Of a DNA stretch of 64,000 nt, positions 12,086-23,800 are shown piece by piece. This DNA is from Carallia brachiata (Eukaryota; Streptophyta; Magnoliopsida; Malpighiales; Rhizophoraceae), in assembly GCA_021464245.1 (NCBI GenBank), contig JADCRB010000036.1:2361947-2425946 (forward strand), given 5' to 3'. Made by a program: the position numbers and the translations under genes. Under the pieces are notes generated by a model, which did no database searches, was not told the origin of the DNA, and worked only from the letters and a program-made list of their open reading frames with translations. Within the stretch, counting starts at the first letter, position 1, and each line of letters begins with the position of its first letter.

Positions 12086-12892
12086 GGCCCCCGATTGATA
12101 TATCGTTATGTTCAAGTGTGGTAGCAGGAATAAAGGCCACGCGACGATCACGTAAAATTAGGAACTGAGAGCACGCCATCCTTCTACAACGAACAGGAGG
12201 GAACTGTGAAGAAAATGAAAGAATTGAAAAATATTAAAGATATGAACCTAATGACGATCTACCAATGCGAGCAGAAAGCACAATTAACAGATTTCTGAGG
12301 CATCAGGAGTCCCCAAGGACCAGATCCCAGGAATACCATTCATATTCTCAGAACAACAAAATGTCTAAATAACATTTGAGAGAAGTAAACGGTTAGGCGA
12401 ATGTGGATTGCGATGCAAGCACAAGCCACAAAAGCCAGTCCTTCAAACGGCGGACCTAAATGCGACGTACTATCACATTCACATGGTAAATCCACAAAGA
12501 TTTAATTGTTTGCTTAATGCATGCCAAACCAAAAGAAAATGGAGAAGCGCAAAAACACCGGATCATTTCTCATCAATAGGACTCTGCTAGTTTTTGTTGA
12601 TTTGTATGATTTAAAAATTCTGTAGGCCAGAGATAAATATAAAGCCATGGGAGCCATCGCTGAACGATTTGAAAGAGGTAAACAGAAGGACCAGATAGAG
12701 GGGCAGGGAACCTTTTGCTTATTGGAAGGGAAACCCAGCTGCCGCTGAGACAAGACAGGACCTTATGAAATGTGATGTCTCGGAAAAACAAGACTGGAAT
12801 GCTCGTGTGTATGCCCAGGTACACTTACCCACATTCACAAGCACTCACATTCACACGTGCTCTTTACACTGTGATTGGTAAATTTTCAATGA

Positions 12893-13110
12893 AAAAAAGA
12901 AAGAAAAATAAAGAAAAAATAAAAAAAATTTATTTTTTTTATTCATTTTCTATCAATTCAAACAATTTTCTTTTTTTTCTTATAAATTACTATTCATTTT
13001 CTTTCTCACAACTTTCTAATTATTATTTTTTATTAATAATAACGTCACTATTTCTGTACTATTTTCTATTTTTTTATTTTCTATTCACTTTTTTCATATC
13101 CAATTATACC
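12893..13110 (+). repeat. AT-rich MITE-like repeat, family 1, copy 1
   Basis: It shares a characteristic order of motifs with copies at 15975-16225, 16630-16855 (inverted) and 17225-17475 (inverted): TATCAATTCAAACAATT, then CTTATAAATTACTATTCATTTTCTTTCTCACA, then a TTATTATT stretch. It is built of AT-rich strings, so part of the likeness is composition. The shared motif order is the evidence. Confidence 0.45.
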
Positions 13111-13443
13111 CTAAAAACTCATTTGTGTGTATCAAGAAAATAATTGTACTATTAATTGGCTTGCTTTCTATCTTGTCAATCGGGCTTGATTTATTTTGGA
13201 GGGGCTCCCGACAGGCTTGCTCTCAGGCCTTTCTAAAGATACAGTTCGTGTCTATTTTCATAGAATAGTTTCAATTTAATTCCGAGTTCTACCCACCTCT
13301 TTAATTTAAAAAAAAAAAAGCAAATAGCTTTTTAATAAGAACAAAACGACAATAGGAGATTGAGTAAATGGCAGCAGAGATCAATTACCAAATTCTCTTT
13401 ATAGGTTTTAATTAATTAATTAACCTTTTTTTTTTGGTTCGGT

Positions 13444-13724
13444 GAAAGCATCTACCTAATTTCGGAGTTGATCTCCACCATGGCCTTCGCCCTTCTCCGC
13501 TGCCTTCCGCTGCCTTTTCTCGTTTATTTCCTCCTTTGCCTCCTTTTCCTTCTTTTGCTCCTCCTCCTCCTCCACCGCCTACTTTGCCTTCTTTTCGTCC
13601 TATTGCTCCCAGACCTCCTCCACCGGATGAGCCTCGGAACCCTGGTTTGGAAATGCACAAAATTGCATCGCAATTAGGAGCAATACTTGAAAAAAAAAAA
13701 AAAATCAATACTAGACTTTATTGA
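13444..13724 (+). other. Pyrimidine-rich tract with a proline-rich open frame
   Basis: A CCT/CTT-rich tract opens a plus frame reading FAPPPPPPPTLPSF, then RPPPPDEPRNPGLEMHKIAS, ending in an A-run (13690-13703). The frame at 13536-13724 has a plausible start, but all three plus frames are open through the repeat, as expected for a simple CT-rich tract. It could be a leftover exon or retrocopy with an A-tail. I do not recognise a gene. Confidence 0.2.
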
Positions 13725-15960
13725 GTCTAAAGTCTCATTAAGAAAAATATAAAAAATAGTTATATGGTAATTATAAAAATAAATTTAATTTTTAAAAAAT
13801 AATAAAAATTTTATTTGTAATTAAATTTCAAGTATACTTAATGTTAATATTACTTTAAGTCCACCCGTAAATTAAAATAAAGAGAGCAAACAAACAACTG
13901 ATTCACCTCCTTCTCTAGGCATGACTGATTTCTGAGGATTGATAGTAATTTTTGTTGATTCCGTGCCCCCAGATAGATTCCCAAACACCAAACCAATTTC
14001 CGTACACGCCGAAGCCAAACCGCACCCCCACCCCCCAAAAATAACAACAAACGCCCTTATATTCTCTTGCGACTTGAAAGAGAGTAATAAAAAAAAAAAA
14101 CAAAAAAATCCTTTCAATATCGCGGCGTAAGTTACGACTGAGCCGTTTATTTGGGAGTATCAACAAAAGTAACCAGGCAGGCTAGGCCCGCACGGAAATT
14201 CCAAAGCGGTAAGGGTCCGATATAGATCAACTGGCTATTTTCATTGACTTTATGTCAGAGATGAGATTAGTGATTAGACTTTATGGTATAAATTTTAACT
14301 CTTGTTTAAGATTTATAGATATATAAATGGGACAATAAGATAGAGAGTCTGTCTAATCACATCTTGTGATTGGAATTGAAATTTCAAGTTTTAATTTATA
14401 AAAATAAAGGAAGACTGTGTGTTAATTGGAGTTTGTCTTAAGATTTGAAAAAAAGTATATGTTGGATTCGTGCAAAGAAAAAGAGCCTCCTAATAAATTG
14501 TGGAATAATATTAAAGGTCTTGAAAAATGATTCCAGACTTCCTAGTTCCTTCTGACGATAACATCATTAAAAATCAAATTCACTTTATTAGCACCGTTAC
14601 AAGGAAAATTGTCCAATTGAGCAAAATATTCGCGATAAGGTGGGACCGGACCTTTGGCAATTTTCTTTTCTCTACAAGATTATACAGTTTTTAACGAACT
14701 ATTGAATTATATTCTTATTTAAAAATAAAAAAAAAACTCTCATATGGGTCATGTATCTTTTGTGTGTAAGATTGCCATTGTTCAAAAATTGAAAAGCAAG
14801 AAATGGTTGAACGTAATAATGGATAGGGTTAATGGCTTGTTTGCCTTACCTGTTGATTATTGATATTATTGTTACTAATTACTGATTATTGTTATTAATT
14901 ACTAAAATAAAATTACGATATTTGGTTAAATTAATATTTATTATTTGTTGTTCAAATTATAAAATGATCATTTTGTATCTTATATTTTTTTTTTTCACTG
15001 GCATCATTGTTTTAAATGAAACATTGTATTCGTTTTGATTATCTATAAGTTAATGAATTTTGACTGCATGATATATACTACGGTTAAAAAAAATAATTTG
15101 CAACAAGTTCCAATAAAAATAATCAATAATTTTTTAGACAAAAAAAAACAATAATTTCATAAAAAATTTTAAAAAATATGTTTAATGAAATTTTACATAA
15201 AAACTAGTATATTGTTTTGTTTTTATTAGTAACTATTAGTGTTATTTTCTACAAATAAAATAAAATAACTTAATTTATTAAAAATTTTAAAATATATATA
15301 AATTCAGTCTTACAAATAAAAGTAAAAAAAAAAAAAAGGTATTTTGGTCTCAAAGATGTGTATCAGCAACTAAAAGTTCCAAAAAGTAGGTCTAACTTAC
15401 TTTTTGAAACAATAGCTGATTGAACTCCTATAAGTAATCAGCAACATCTCTAAATATTTTACCAAACACTCATATCCCTCCTTTTTCCAACTGAAACGCA
15501 AATACATATCTCAAAAAATAGAGCCAAATACCCCTTAATATCTAACAAAATTATGACCTTTTTCGTAAATTAATAAATATAATATTACCTTTAAAAATTC
15601 ACAATTTAAACTATGTAAAATTTTTTTCTAGCAAATCTATTGTTCAATTCAATTTAATGGACAAAATTTGTTGAAGATAGTACAATATCATGATGATGTG
15701 AATCAAATGTTAATATATAATATAAAAATATAATAATTAAGATTCATGTTAGATATATAAAATGACTATTAAATTCGATGTCATGATAAATTTATTAAAT
15801 AAAATTTTTTACAAAACTTAAATTGTAAATTTTTAAGAATAATATTATGTCCACTAATTCACACAAAAATTGTAACCTTTTTTAATATTTACCCTAATAA
15901 ATATCTATTTGGTCCAATGGAATCTCTTTATCTTTTCTTTACGGCTGGCTATCTTTTTTT
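13725..15960. other. AT-rich spacer without a recognisable gene
   Basis: I see no gene. The 15340-15545 part, ending GAGCCAAATACCCCTTAATA, looks like the subterminal part of a small DNA transposon, but I could not pair it with a matching end. Confidence 0.5.
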
Positions 15961-15974
15961 TTTTTTTTTGTCAT

Positions 15975-16225
15975 TTACCCTATGTTTGGCATTTTTCTAA
16001 AAGAAAGAAAAAAAAAAGAAAATTTAAAAATTTTTCACTCATTTATTTTTTTATTTATTTTTTATTAATATAAACAATTACTTTTTACTTTTTCTCTCAC
16101 AAATTACTATACATTTTCTTTCTTACATTTTTTTATTATTACTTTTTATTAAATATAATATTATTATTATATTATTATTATTTATTTTTTTTATTTAATT
16201 TTTTACTATCTAAACACACTCTAAA
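15975..16225 (+). repeat. AT-rich MITE-like repeat, family 1, copy 2
   Basis: Same motif order as copy 1. The termini read CTATGTTTGGCATTTTTC on the left and CTATCTAAACACACTCTAAA on the right, a weak inverted-repeat relationship typical of short plant MITEs. Confidence 0.5.
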
Positions 16226-16629
16226 TCTAGTAACTACAAGCTCAATTTGAACATTAAGAAAAAGGGGTGTGAGTCGGACGAGAATTCAAACTCTCATGTG
16301 ATCTGATGAAGGTGGTTGACCCCCACTGAACGAGCTACAGCTCGTCCACTGCCTATCTACTTCTAGTTGCACAATTCCATGTTCACCGCTGGCAGACTAG
16401 CTGAGTTGCTGTTGAAGTGTCAGCAGAATTTGGCGTCACCAATTCTTGTTTGTTTTTTTTTAAGTAATTTGAATGGAGATAGATTAAGACATTTGACGGA
16501 GAGATGACTTGAGTACGTGGAAGACCTCGAAATGAAACGAGACAAAAAATAGTTGGTTTGTACTAATGCAACTGACCATCCGACGGATAGCCTGACTGAG
16601 ATATTGTGGCGTGTTTTTTTTTGTCGCGG

Positions 16630-16855
16630 TCTAAATTTTACATTTTGTTTGTTTTGTTGGAAAGTAAATAAAAAAAATAAATATAATAATATTATTATTA
16701 TTGTAATTAATAAAAAATAATTATTAAAAAATTATAAAAAATAAATAATAATTTATAAAAAAATAATTATTTAAATTGATAAAAAATAAATAAATAAATA
16801 AATAAATTTTTTCTTTTCTTTTTCTTTTAAAAAATTACTAAATATAGCATTAGTC
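16630..16855 (-). repeat. AT-rich MITE-like repeat, family 1, copy 3 (inverted)
   Basis: The reverse complement follows the copy 2 order. It contains AATTATTTAAATTGATAAAA and ends near AAATATAGCATTAG, resembling the reverse of the copy 2 left end. Confidence 0.45.
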
Positions 16856-17224
16856 TTCTCTCTATCGCCCCTTAATCTAGGGACTAAATACTTAAAGTAT
16901 ATTGTTGAGTTTTAAATTTATTTATATTGCAGTTTAACGTAGAGAGGTCTCACTCAAATCTAATAATTTTTTTTTTAGAGATGGTTAAACGAAAATCACA
17001 AGAAGTGAATTTCAATTTTAATTTATGAATATGATCATCAATATACTTATAATATATTTTTTTATAATAAAAAAAAGTATTTGTGCACCGCACCAGTTAA
17101 TGTGAGTTCTTGCTTCATCGTACATGATGGTGATATGATGGTGATATGTACAGGTACATATTTTTTATACAAGGTTTATGAAATATTTCTAGGGTTAATT
17201 ACAGCAAGAATCTCAACGTTTGTG

Positions 17225-17475
17225 ATTTGTTTGATTTGATAAAAAATGGTAAGAAAAGAAAAAGAATAGAAAATAGTATAATAATGATGATATTATGATT
17301 GATAAAAAGTAATGATTAAAAAATTATAAGAAAGAAAATAAATAATAATTTATGAGAAAAAAAAGTAAAAATTAGTTGTTTGAATTGATAGAAAATGTAT
17401 ATAAAAAAAATTGAATAGAAAATACTTTTTTCTTCCTTTTCTTTTCATTTTTTTTCCATGATTTCGCAAACAAAG
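17225..17475 (-). repeat. AT-rich MITE-like repeat, family 1, copy 4 (inverted)
   Basis: Reverse orientation, with TTGTTTGAATTGATAGAAAA and AATAATTTATGAGAAAAAAA in the same relative places as in copy 3. It ends near CGCAAACAAAGCATTGAG. Confidence 0.45.
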
Positions 17476-17791
17476 CATTGAGCAAGTTCCATTCTAAACC
17501 TTAATATTTAAAACATTATACATGAAATCATGACATTTAATTATGTTTTAATTCTAATCATCATCCATTAATTATTAGTTGTTAAAAATTCGACCGACAT
17601 AAAATATCGTGCGCTCTACCATTTTAATTTTTTGAGTCAAATGAACGGAAACAACAAAATTTTTCCCCGATATATGTCGAGGCGATTCATGGCCTATTCC
17701 CTTCAAAGGGAAAGGGTCTAATATTTATTGGATGATTTGTTATATACGACATAAGTTTGGCTACAACTTTGGTTGGATTTTCAATAAATTA

Positions 17792-18071
17792 GGGTGTGTT
17801 TGTTTCCTGTAAAATATTTTACAGGAAAAAATTTTACAGGTTTTCCGGCGTTTGTTTCACGGAAAATATTTTACATAGGCAAAATTTGGGGAAAATTTTT
17901 AGATTTTCAGGTAAAATAACTTCTCCTTTTGCAGAGCTGAAGTTATTTTCAGGGAAAACATAAACTGTGCTATAAGTAAGTGACAAAGAAAAATTATTAT
18001 TTTTACTGCAAATATTTTCCCCTACAAATATTTTACAAATGTAAGTTATTTTACAGCAAACAAACGGACCC
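17792..18071. mobile_element. Tourist-like (PIF/Harbinger) MITE, 280 bp, with TTA target duplications
   Basis: The left end GGGTGTGTTTGTTTCCTGTA and the reverse complement of the right end, GGGTCCGTTTGTTTGCTGTA, form a terminal inverted repeat that continues into AAATA. Both ends are flanked by TTA (17789-17791 and 18072-18074), the target duplication expected of PIF/Harbinger elements. There is no transposase, so it is non-autonomous. A more decayed relative lies at about 35003-35280. Confidence 0.85.
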
Positions 18072-18074
18072 TTA

Positions 18075-19455
18075 GATGAAACAAATTTGATTTGGCACAT
18101 CCTGACTCACGATAATTTTTGTAATTTATTAACAAAATATGGAAAGGAGACTAAAACTATAACGAAATCAAATATTTGGGTTGTAAGTGTAACGTTTCAA
18201 ATACTAGGACTTAAAACGAAATGCACCCAAAACTTTGGGATTTTGTGTAATTGATTCAATGCTCTGAGAAGAAATATTATTTTGAGCTAAAAGGGGCGGC
18301 GTTTCAAGAGTTGGACTGGGCAATTCAATTAATTTGCGAATCAGATGCAACGCATACGGACATATATACCAGATGACCTGGGAATGTGGTCTAGCATGCT
18401 GAATATTGTAATTGTGTGGGAAATGATTATATATATTGAAGAACTATACTTAGATTATAATAAGGGGCTAGGAAATATTCTGTTAGAAGAAATTTTAATG
18501 ATTACAACTTAAATCTTTATTCTATAAGTATTTATATGTAATTTTAATTTTTTTTATTATGTAATTTATGGTTTAATATAATTTTTAATAAAACAAAAGT
18601 AAGGCTATTAAAGAGCATGCAAATCTGACATTTTTGCTGCGTACTTCTTGCACAAGTTTTTCTTTCTTCTTTTCGGTTTTTCGATTTTTCTAATAAAACT
18701 CTTTGGTAAACACTAAATAACGGTTTTTTAAGTAGTACTCAAATAATATTAAAAACTTATGAATTACAAAATTATTTTAATATTATTTAAAATTAATTTG
18801 TATAATAAAACTCAATTTTCTTTTTATCTACTTCATTACATTTGTGAACAGTCGTTTTCTTTGTTCGAATTGTTTATATTACATATATTGTTTTCTTCTT
18901 GTTAATTGTGCACGTATTCTTGGAATGTTCCGGGGTCCCACCATACTATATATTTATTTTTTAAAAGATCTATGCCAACGATAATTTCTAATTTGAGAGG
19001 AAAAACACCAGTTATTTTTTATAATAGGCTAATGTATTATGAATTCTAAGCAGAGAGCATGGTTTTGTTCATATAATTAATTTTTTGTTACGAAGGACTT
19101 AACAATTATTTATGTAATTTGGGGCGGTGGCTTTCAACACTTACTCTTATCGATATCCCAATTGCTGAACTATTATTTGACAAAATTTTTTTCTATCGTT
19201 CAAATTTTTTAATTTTCTTATCGTAAGGGAAGGACAAATTTTCCCAAAATTTGCGCCAAAAAACAGATTTACCAAGATTCTATTAGTAATTATTGAAAAT
19301 GTAATATTGACGTACAGCGCTCCTTTCATCGAATATCATTAATATTATTTGCAAAATCAAAATATAAGAAAATGGTGAAATTTTTTTTTATATTTTGCTC
19401 CATATATCTGGTTTTCCTTGTACATTAGGCCCCATAGCCTCTAACAAGAGCTCCT
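18075..19455. other. AT-rich spacer upstream of villin
   Basis: I see no gene. From about 19460 the sequence is the stretch copied to about 10968-11095, so the duplicated region begins near here. Confidence 0.5.
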
Positions 19456-19976
19456 TAAGCTAACGTCGAAGACACACGTCGAACTGTTGGATCTCGTTGG
19501 GTTACCGTTGGAAGAATCTAGCGGTGGCCAGGTCGAACCAACAGTATTGAATGAAAATGCCCGCAGAGAATCATTAGGAGAAAAACATGGACGGTGTGAT
19601 GGACCCACGGTCACCGGATCTTTTCGTCCTAAAATAACCACTTTCTCCTTCTTTCAACTTTTTTCCCCCTCTTCAATGACCCAGAAAAAACAAGAAGTGA
19701 ACATCACCTGTACAGTGTCACTAATTATAAGATTTGAATCTGTCTAAAACGTTATAACTTCAAGTTTTAAATTAAATAGTAAAATTAAATTTATAATTTT
19801 TTTATCGTATTTGTGGTATATTAGATTATTTTATTTTTTCCGTTCCTTTTCCTGGTTGTCGATGTTGTTTAAAAAAACAGGAAAGCCCAGCCTACACAGA
19901 GAGCAATAGTTATTATTATTATTATTATTTTTTTCGTTTACAAAGTTCCGTAATATCACCATCATCATAGAAAGTA

Positions 19977-20190
19977 TTGCCAGCCCTGGCACCTAGTCCC
20001 TCTGCTTCTTCTTCCTCTCCCTCCCATACTCATAAAGGTTTCAACTTTCTTTTCCTTTTTTCTTCTCTCTTTCCTTTTGTTTTTGCCACTTGTTTTCTCT
20101 CGCTCTCTCTCTCTCTCTCTACTTTCCAGGCCAAATCATCATCATCATCATCGTCGTCAGTAGGGGTCACAGAGACGTGGTTTTTTCCGG
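19977..20190 (+). promoter_or_regulatory. Non-coding first exon (5' leader) of villin
   Basis: A CT-rich leader includes a (CT)n run at about 20099-20119 and a CATCATCATC run at about 20136-20155. It ends at the donor GGGTACGTG (GT at 20191). The ATG lies in the next exon, which starts at 20792, so villin has a leader intron of about 600 bp. The exact 5' end is not determined. This leader is duplicated at about 11225-11400. Confidence 0.6.
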
Positions 20191-20815
20191 GTACGTGCTG
20201 TGTTCTTGATGGTTGTAGTTGTGTTCCTGATGATAATGTTGATTGTGGCAATTCTGTTAGATCTCTTTAAGTTTTGTGTTCTTTGTGGTTTTTAATTATC
20301 TGGGTATTTATGATGTTTCGTTTTTCGTTGGTGGGTCTTCAGGATCTAAGCTTTGATCCGACTTTAAATAGGGAATTTTTCTTGTCTGGTAGTTGGTTGG
20401 CCATGTTGTTAAGAATGATCACTTATTTCCATTCCTGAGTTTTTGTAACCCTCTCCTGTGTCTCCGTCAAAATGTGATCCACTCACTTCATTCTGTGCTA
20501 ATCATTTTACCCGATCATAATCTGAGAATATGAGAAACCTATGTACAGTGGAGAATATCCAATTGGATTCCAATGCAAAGTTGAACCTAATTTTTGTGCA
20601 TTCTACTTGTTAGATAACCCTTTAGCCTTCTTGTTTCTAAGGGACGCATTTTGGATACACTGAAAATTACGCTGCGCTGCACTCTTTCACTGCATTATTG
20701 CTATCTTAATTATAGTTTTGACTCTTGCCTTGTGTTCTTGTGCAATTTGCAGATAGCAGGTAGCTGTAGTTTTCCACTGTTTCTCTTTCAGGAGCTGTCA
20801 GGAGAGTTTCAGGCA

Positions 20816-23800
20816 ATGTCTGCCTCTACCAAAGCTTTGGATCCTGCATTTCAGGGAGCGGGTCAGAGACCGTATCCTTTTCCGGAGTATCAACTTCGCA
20901 CAAGAAATTCTTGATGTTCTAAACTTTCATGTTATGGATTTTTGTGTTTTTGTTCTGCTTAGGAGTGTACAATTAGCCAATGTGTGTACTAAAAATGCTT
21001 GAAGTTTGAATGTGCTTACAGTTTCCGCTTGATAGCTGTTAAACTTAACATTCATTAGGGGGACTGAAACTTGGCGAATTGAGAATTTTCAGCCGGTTCC
21101 ACTGCCAAAATCTGAATATGGGAAATTCTACATGGGTGATTGTTATGTTGTCTTGCAGGTGCGAACAATCTGCATCTGCCCTCACTCTTTCTCTGTTTTT
21201 CCCTGTTTATTTTCTTAATTTACGCTTGTATGAACAGTGAAATTCAGAATAATTCTGATATATTCTGTGTATTATCTTTGCTAAGAGTGTGGTGTATAAT
21301 CCTTTGGGGTCCCTGTGCGGTGAGCCTGTTAACTTGGCCCAAGTAGAATATCAGCTGCCTACCTAAGACGGTATCCTGAAGTCTACGTGTTCCATGTTGA
21401 TCATTCTTTGGCATTACTGAATGGGGTCATTATTTTTCTTTATTTATTTGTTATCATTATGCTGCTTTCGCTGTGAACCATCCTTACTTCTAGTATGGTT
21501 AGCAATTTGCTCCAAACATTAAAAAAAAAAAAAAAAAATTGTAGCATTGGCTGATTATGTATGTCCAAGTCATATTTGTTTCTTGCCTTTTTATTTTTGT
21601 TCTGAGTTGAGGGCTGGATTGAGATTTTATAGTAGAAGTGGAGTTAGTATATCTAGTTAAAAATTTGCTAGGTAGCAAGGGGATCTTTACTTTCATTTGT
21701 TCTTATCTGCCTTTATAATCTGTAGACGTCCCCTGGCAAGGGAGGTGCATATCTATTTGACATACACTTCTGGATTGGAAGAGATTCGAGTCAGGTATGT
21801 CTTACGGCATTCTCAATTTTCTCTCATACAGCTTTCCTGCTATCTTTTCTTCACAGTGTGTTAAGAATCAGATTCTAGTCTCACATTGTATGGCATACCA
21901 TAGGATGAAGCTGGAACAGCAGCTATCAAAACTGTAGAACTTGATGCGGTGCTTGGAGGGCGAGCTGTGCAGCACAGAGAACTTCAAGGCCATGAATCTG
22001 ACAAATTTTTGTCCTACTTCAAACCCTGTATCATACCATTAGAGGGTGGTGTTGCTTCTGGATTTAAAAAACCTGATGAGGAAGGGTTTGAAACACGATT
22101 GTATGTTTGTAAAGGAAAACGGGTTGTCAGGATGAAGCAAGTAATGGATTTAGATTCTTTTAATATGAGGTCAATGAAACCAAATATCAAGGGATTGAAT
22201 TACAGTACAATGGTTCTTCATTTTCTTGTGTAGGTGCCTTTTGCTCGGTCATCATTGAATCATGACGATGTGTTTATATTGGATACTGAGAAAAAAATAT
22301 ATCAATTCAATGGAGCAAATTCCAATATCCAGGAAAGGGCCAAGGCTTTGGAAGTGATTCAGTTTTTGAAGGAAAAGTATCACGAGGGGGCATGCGATGT
22401 TGCCATCGTTGGTAAGTTTATATGCATTTATGATTTTGTGAAACCATTTGTGAACCAAGAATTTTAATGAGCTAATTTTTTCCAACCATATTCTTTCCAT
22501 TGTTGTTATTGATAATTATCTGCCCGTTACTATGCCAGACGATGGGAAGTTGGATACTGAGTCAGATTCAGGTGAATTTTGGGTCCTTTTTGGTGGTTTT
22601 GCTCCTATTGGCAAAAAGGTTATTAGTGAAGATGATGTTGTTCCAGAGAGTACTCCTGCTAAACTTTATAGGTACCCATGTTATGTTATAATGTTTGTGT
22701 TTAAAAGAGAAAATTTTGAGGCTGTAAGGTTATTATTAATACAATTTGATGCCGATTTCTGTACGTGCATTGGTGTGGGAACGTTTCTTTTTCTGGTAGA
22801 AACATGAGTTGTTTAAATCATTTTATAGATTCTCGTCACATTTAGTATAGTAATGGAGTGAATTTTATCCATTAAAGACATTTCTGGAATTCTTTGTGTA
22901 AGACTGGAGGCTTGAGGTTCAACTAGTAATTTTGTCATTAATGTTTCTGGCCATTGAAAGTATCATGGCTGATCATTTAAAATCTGTCATACTGCATTTG
23001 AAATGGCTTGTATTTTTGTAGAAATTAACTATTTGGGTAAAGAAAACAACTGAAATGATTCATTGGCTTATTATTGCACCATGCCTCTGTTTGTCAGCAT
23101 ATTATGCTTATTGGAATTACGGCTTACTGTAGCATCACTGATGGTGATCTGAAGATTGTGGAAGGTGAACTGTCTAAAGGCATATTAGAGAACAACAAAT
23201 GCTATCTTATGGATTGTGGTGCTGAGGTATTGCTTTGGGTTGGCCGTCTAACACAGTTAGAGGAGAGAAAAGCTGCCAGCCAGGCTGCTGAGGTATGAAC
23301 ATATTAATGTAGCATATTCTTGTTGCTTTTGATGAAAAAGAATGTGGAATTTCAATTTCAAACATTTTCTACAGGAATTTGTTGCTAGCCAAAATAGGCC
23401 AAAATCTACTCGTATTACTCGGCTTATTCAAGGTTATGAGACATATTCATTCAAGTCAAACTTTGATTCTTGGCCAGCTGGGGCTGCAGCTCCTGGTGCT
23501 GAAGAGGGAAGAGGAAAAGTAGCGGGTAATGACAATATGCTTATTGTTATATTTAACTAGAATATTTCTACTATTCTAGCTAACATAATTCACTCTGGCC
23601 TTTCCTATAATGATAGCTTTACTGAAGCAACAAGGTGTTGGTGTCAAGGGTATGATGAAAAGTGCTCCTGTGAATGAAGAAATCCCACCTTTGCTTGAAG
23701 GAGGGGGAAAGATGGAGGTATATATGTTATTTTTCTCGTATTGATTGCTTTTGGAACATTTCATGCTTTAGGTTTGTAATGTTGACATATTTAGCAATGT

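Larger units (their letters stand above)
10960..12240 (+). pseudogene. Chimeric partial duplicate of the villin locus
   Basis: Three blocks match the intact villin gene downstream, in the same orientation and order. Block 1, about 10968-11095, matches the villin upstream region at about 19460-19590 (shared GGTTACCGTTGGAAG and GCAGAGAATCATT). Block 2, about 11225-11465, matches the villin 5' leader exon and the start of its intron (about 20025-20280), including the CT repeat, the CATCATCA run and the donor TTTTTCCGGGTA. Block 3, about 11475-11815, matches villin 27000-27590: the exon 16 end, its intron and exon 19 (ACAAAGTGACTGAAGGAAAT). It lacks the equivalent of 27120-27360 and carries indels that break the frame. 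A further piece at about 12185-12225 matches villin intron DNA near 27990-28030. It is not a functional gene, but it keeps a copy of the villin leader. Confidence 0.85.

Noticed and set aside
14850..15550. Single large hAT-type element spanning this stretch
   Set aside because: Only the right end looks transposon-like; the proposed left end does not pair and no target duplication was found.
16262..16370. Possible tRNA-like segment with GAGCTACAGCTC
   Set aside because: No cloverleaf could be drawn; there is no proper T-loop or acceptor pairing.
20030..20251. Minus frame with an Asp run opposite the villin leader
   Set aside because: It is produced by the CATCATCATC and CT repeats of the non-coding leader.
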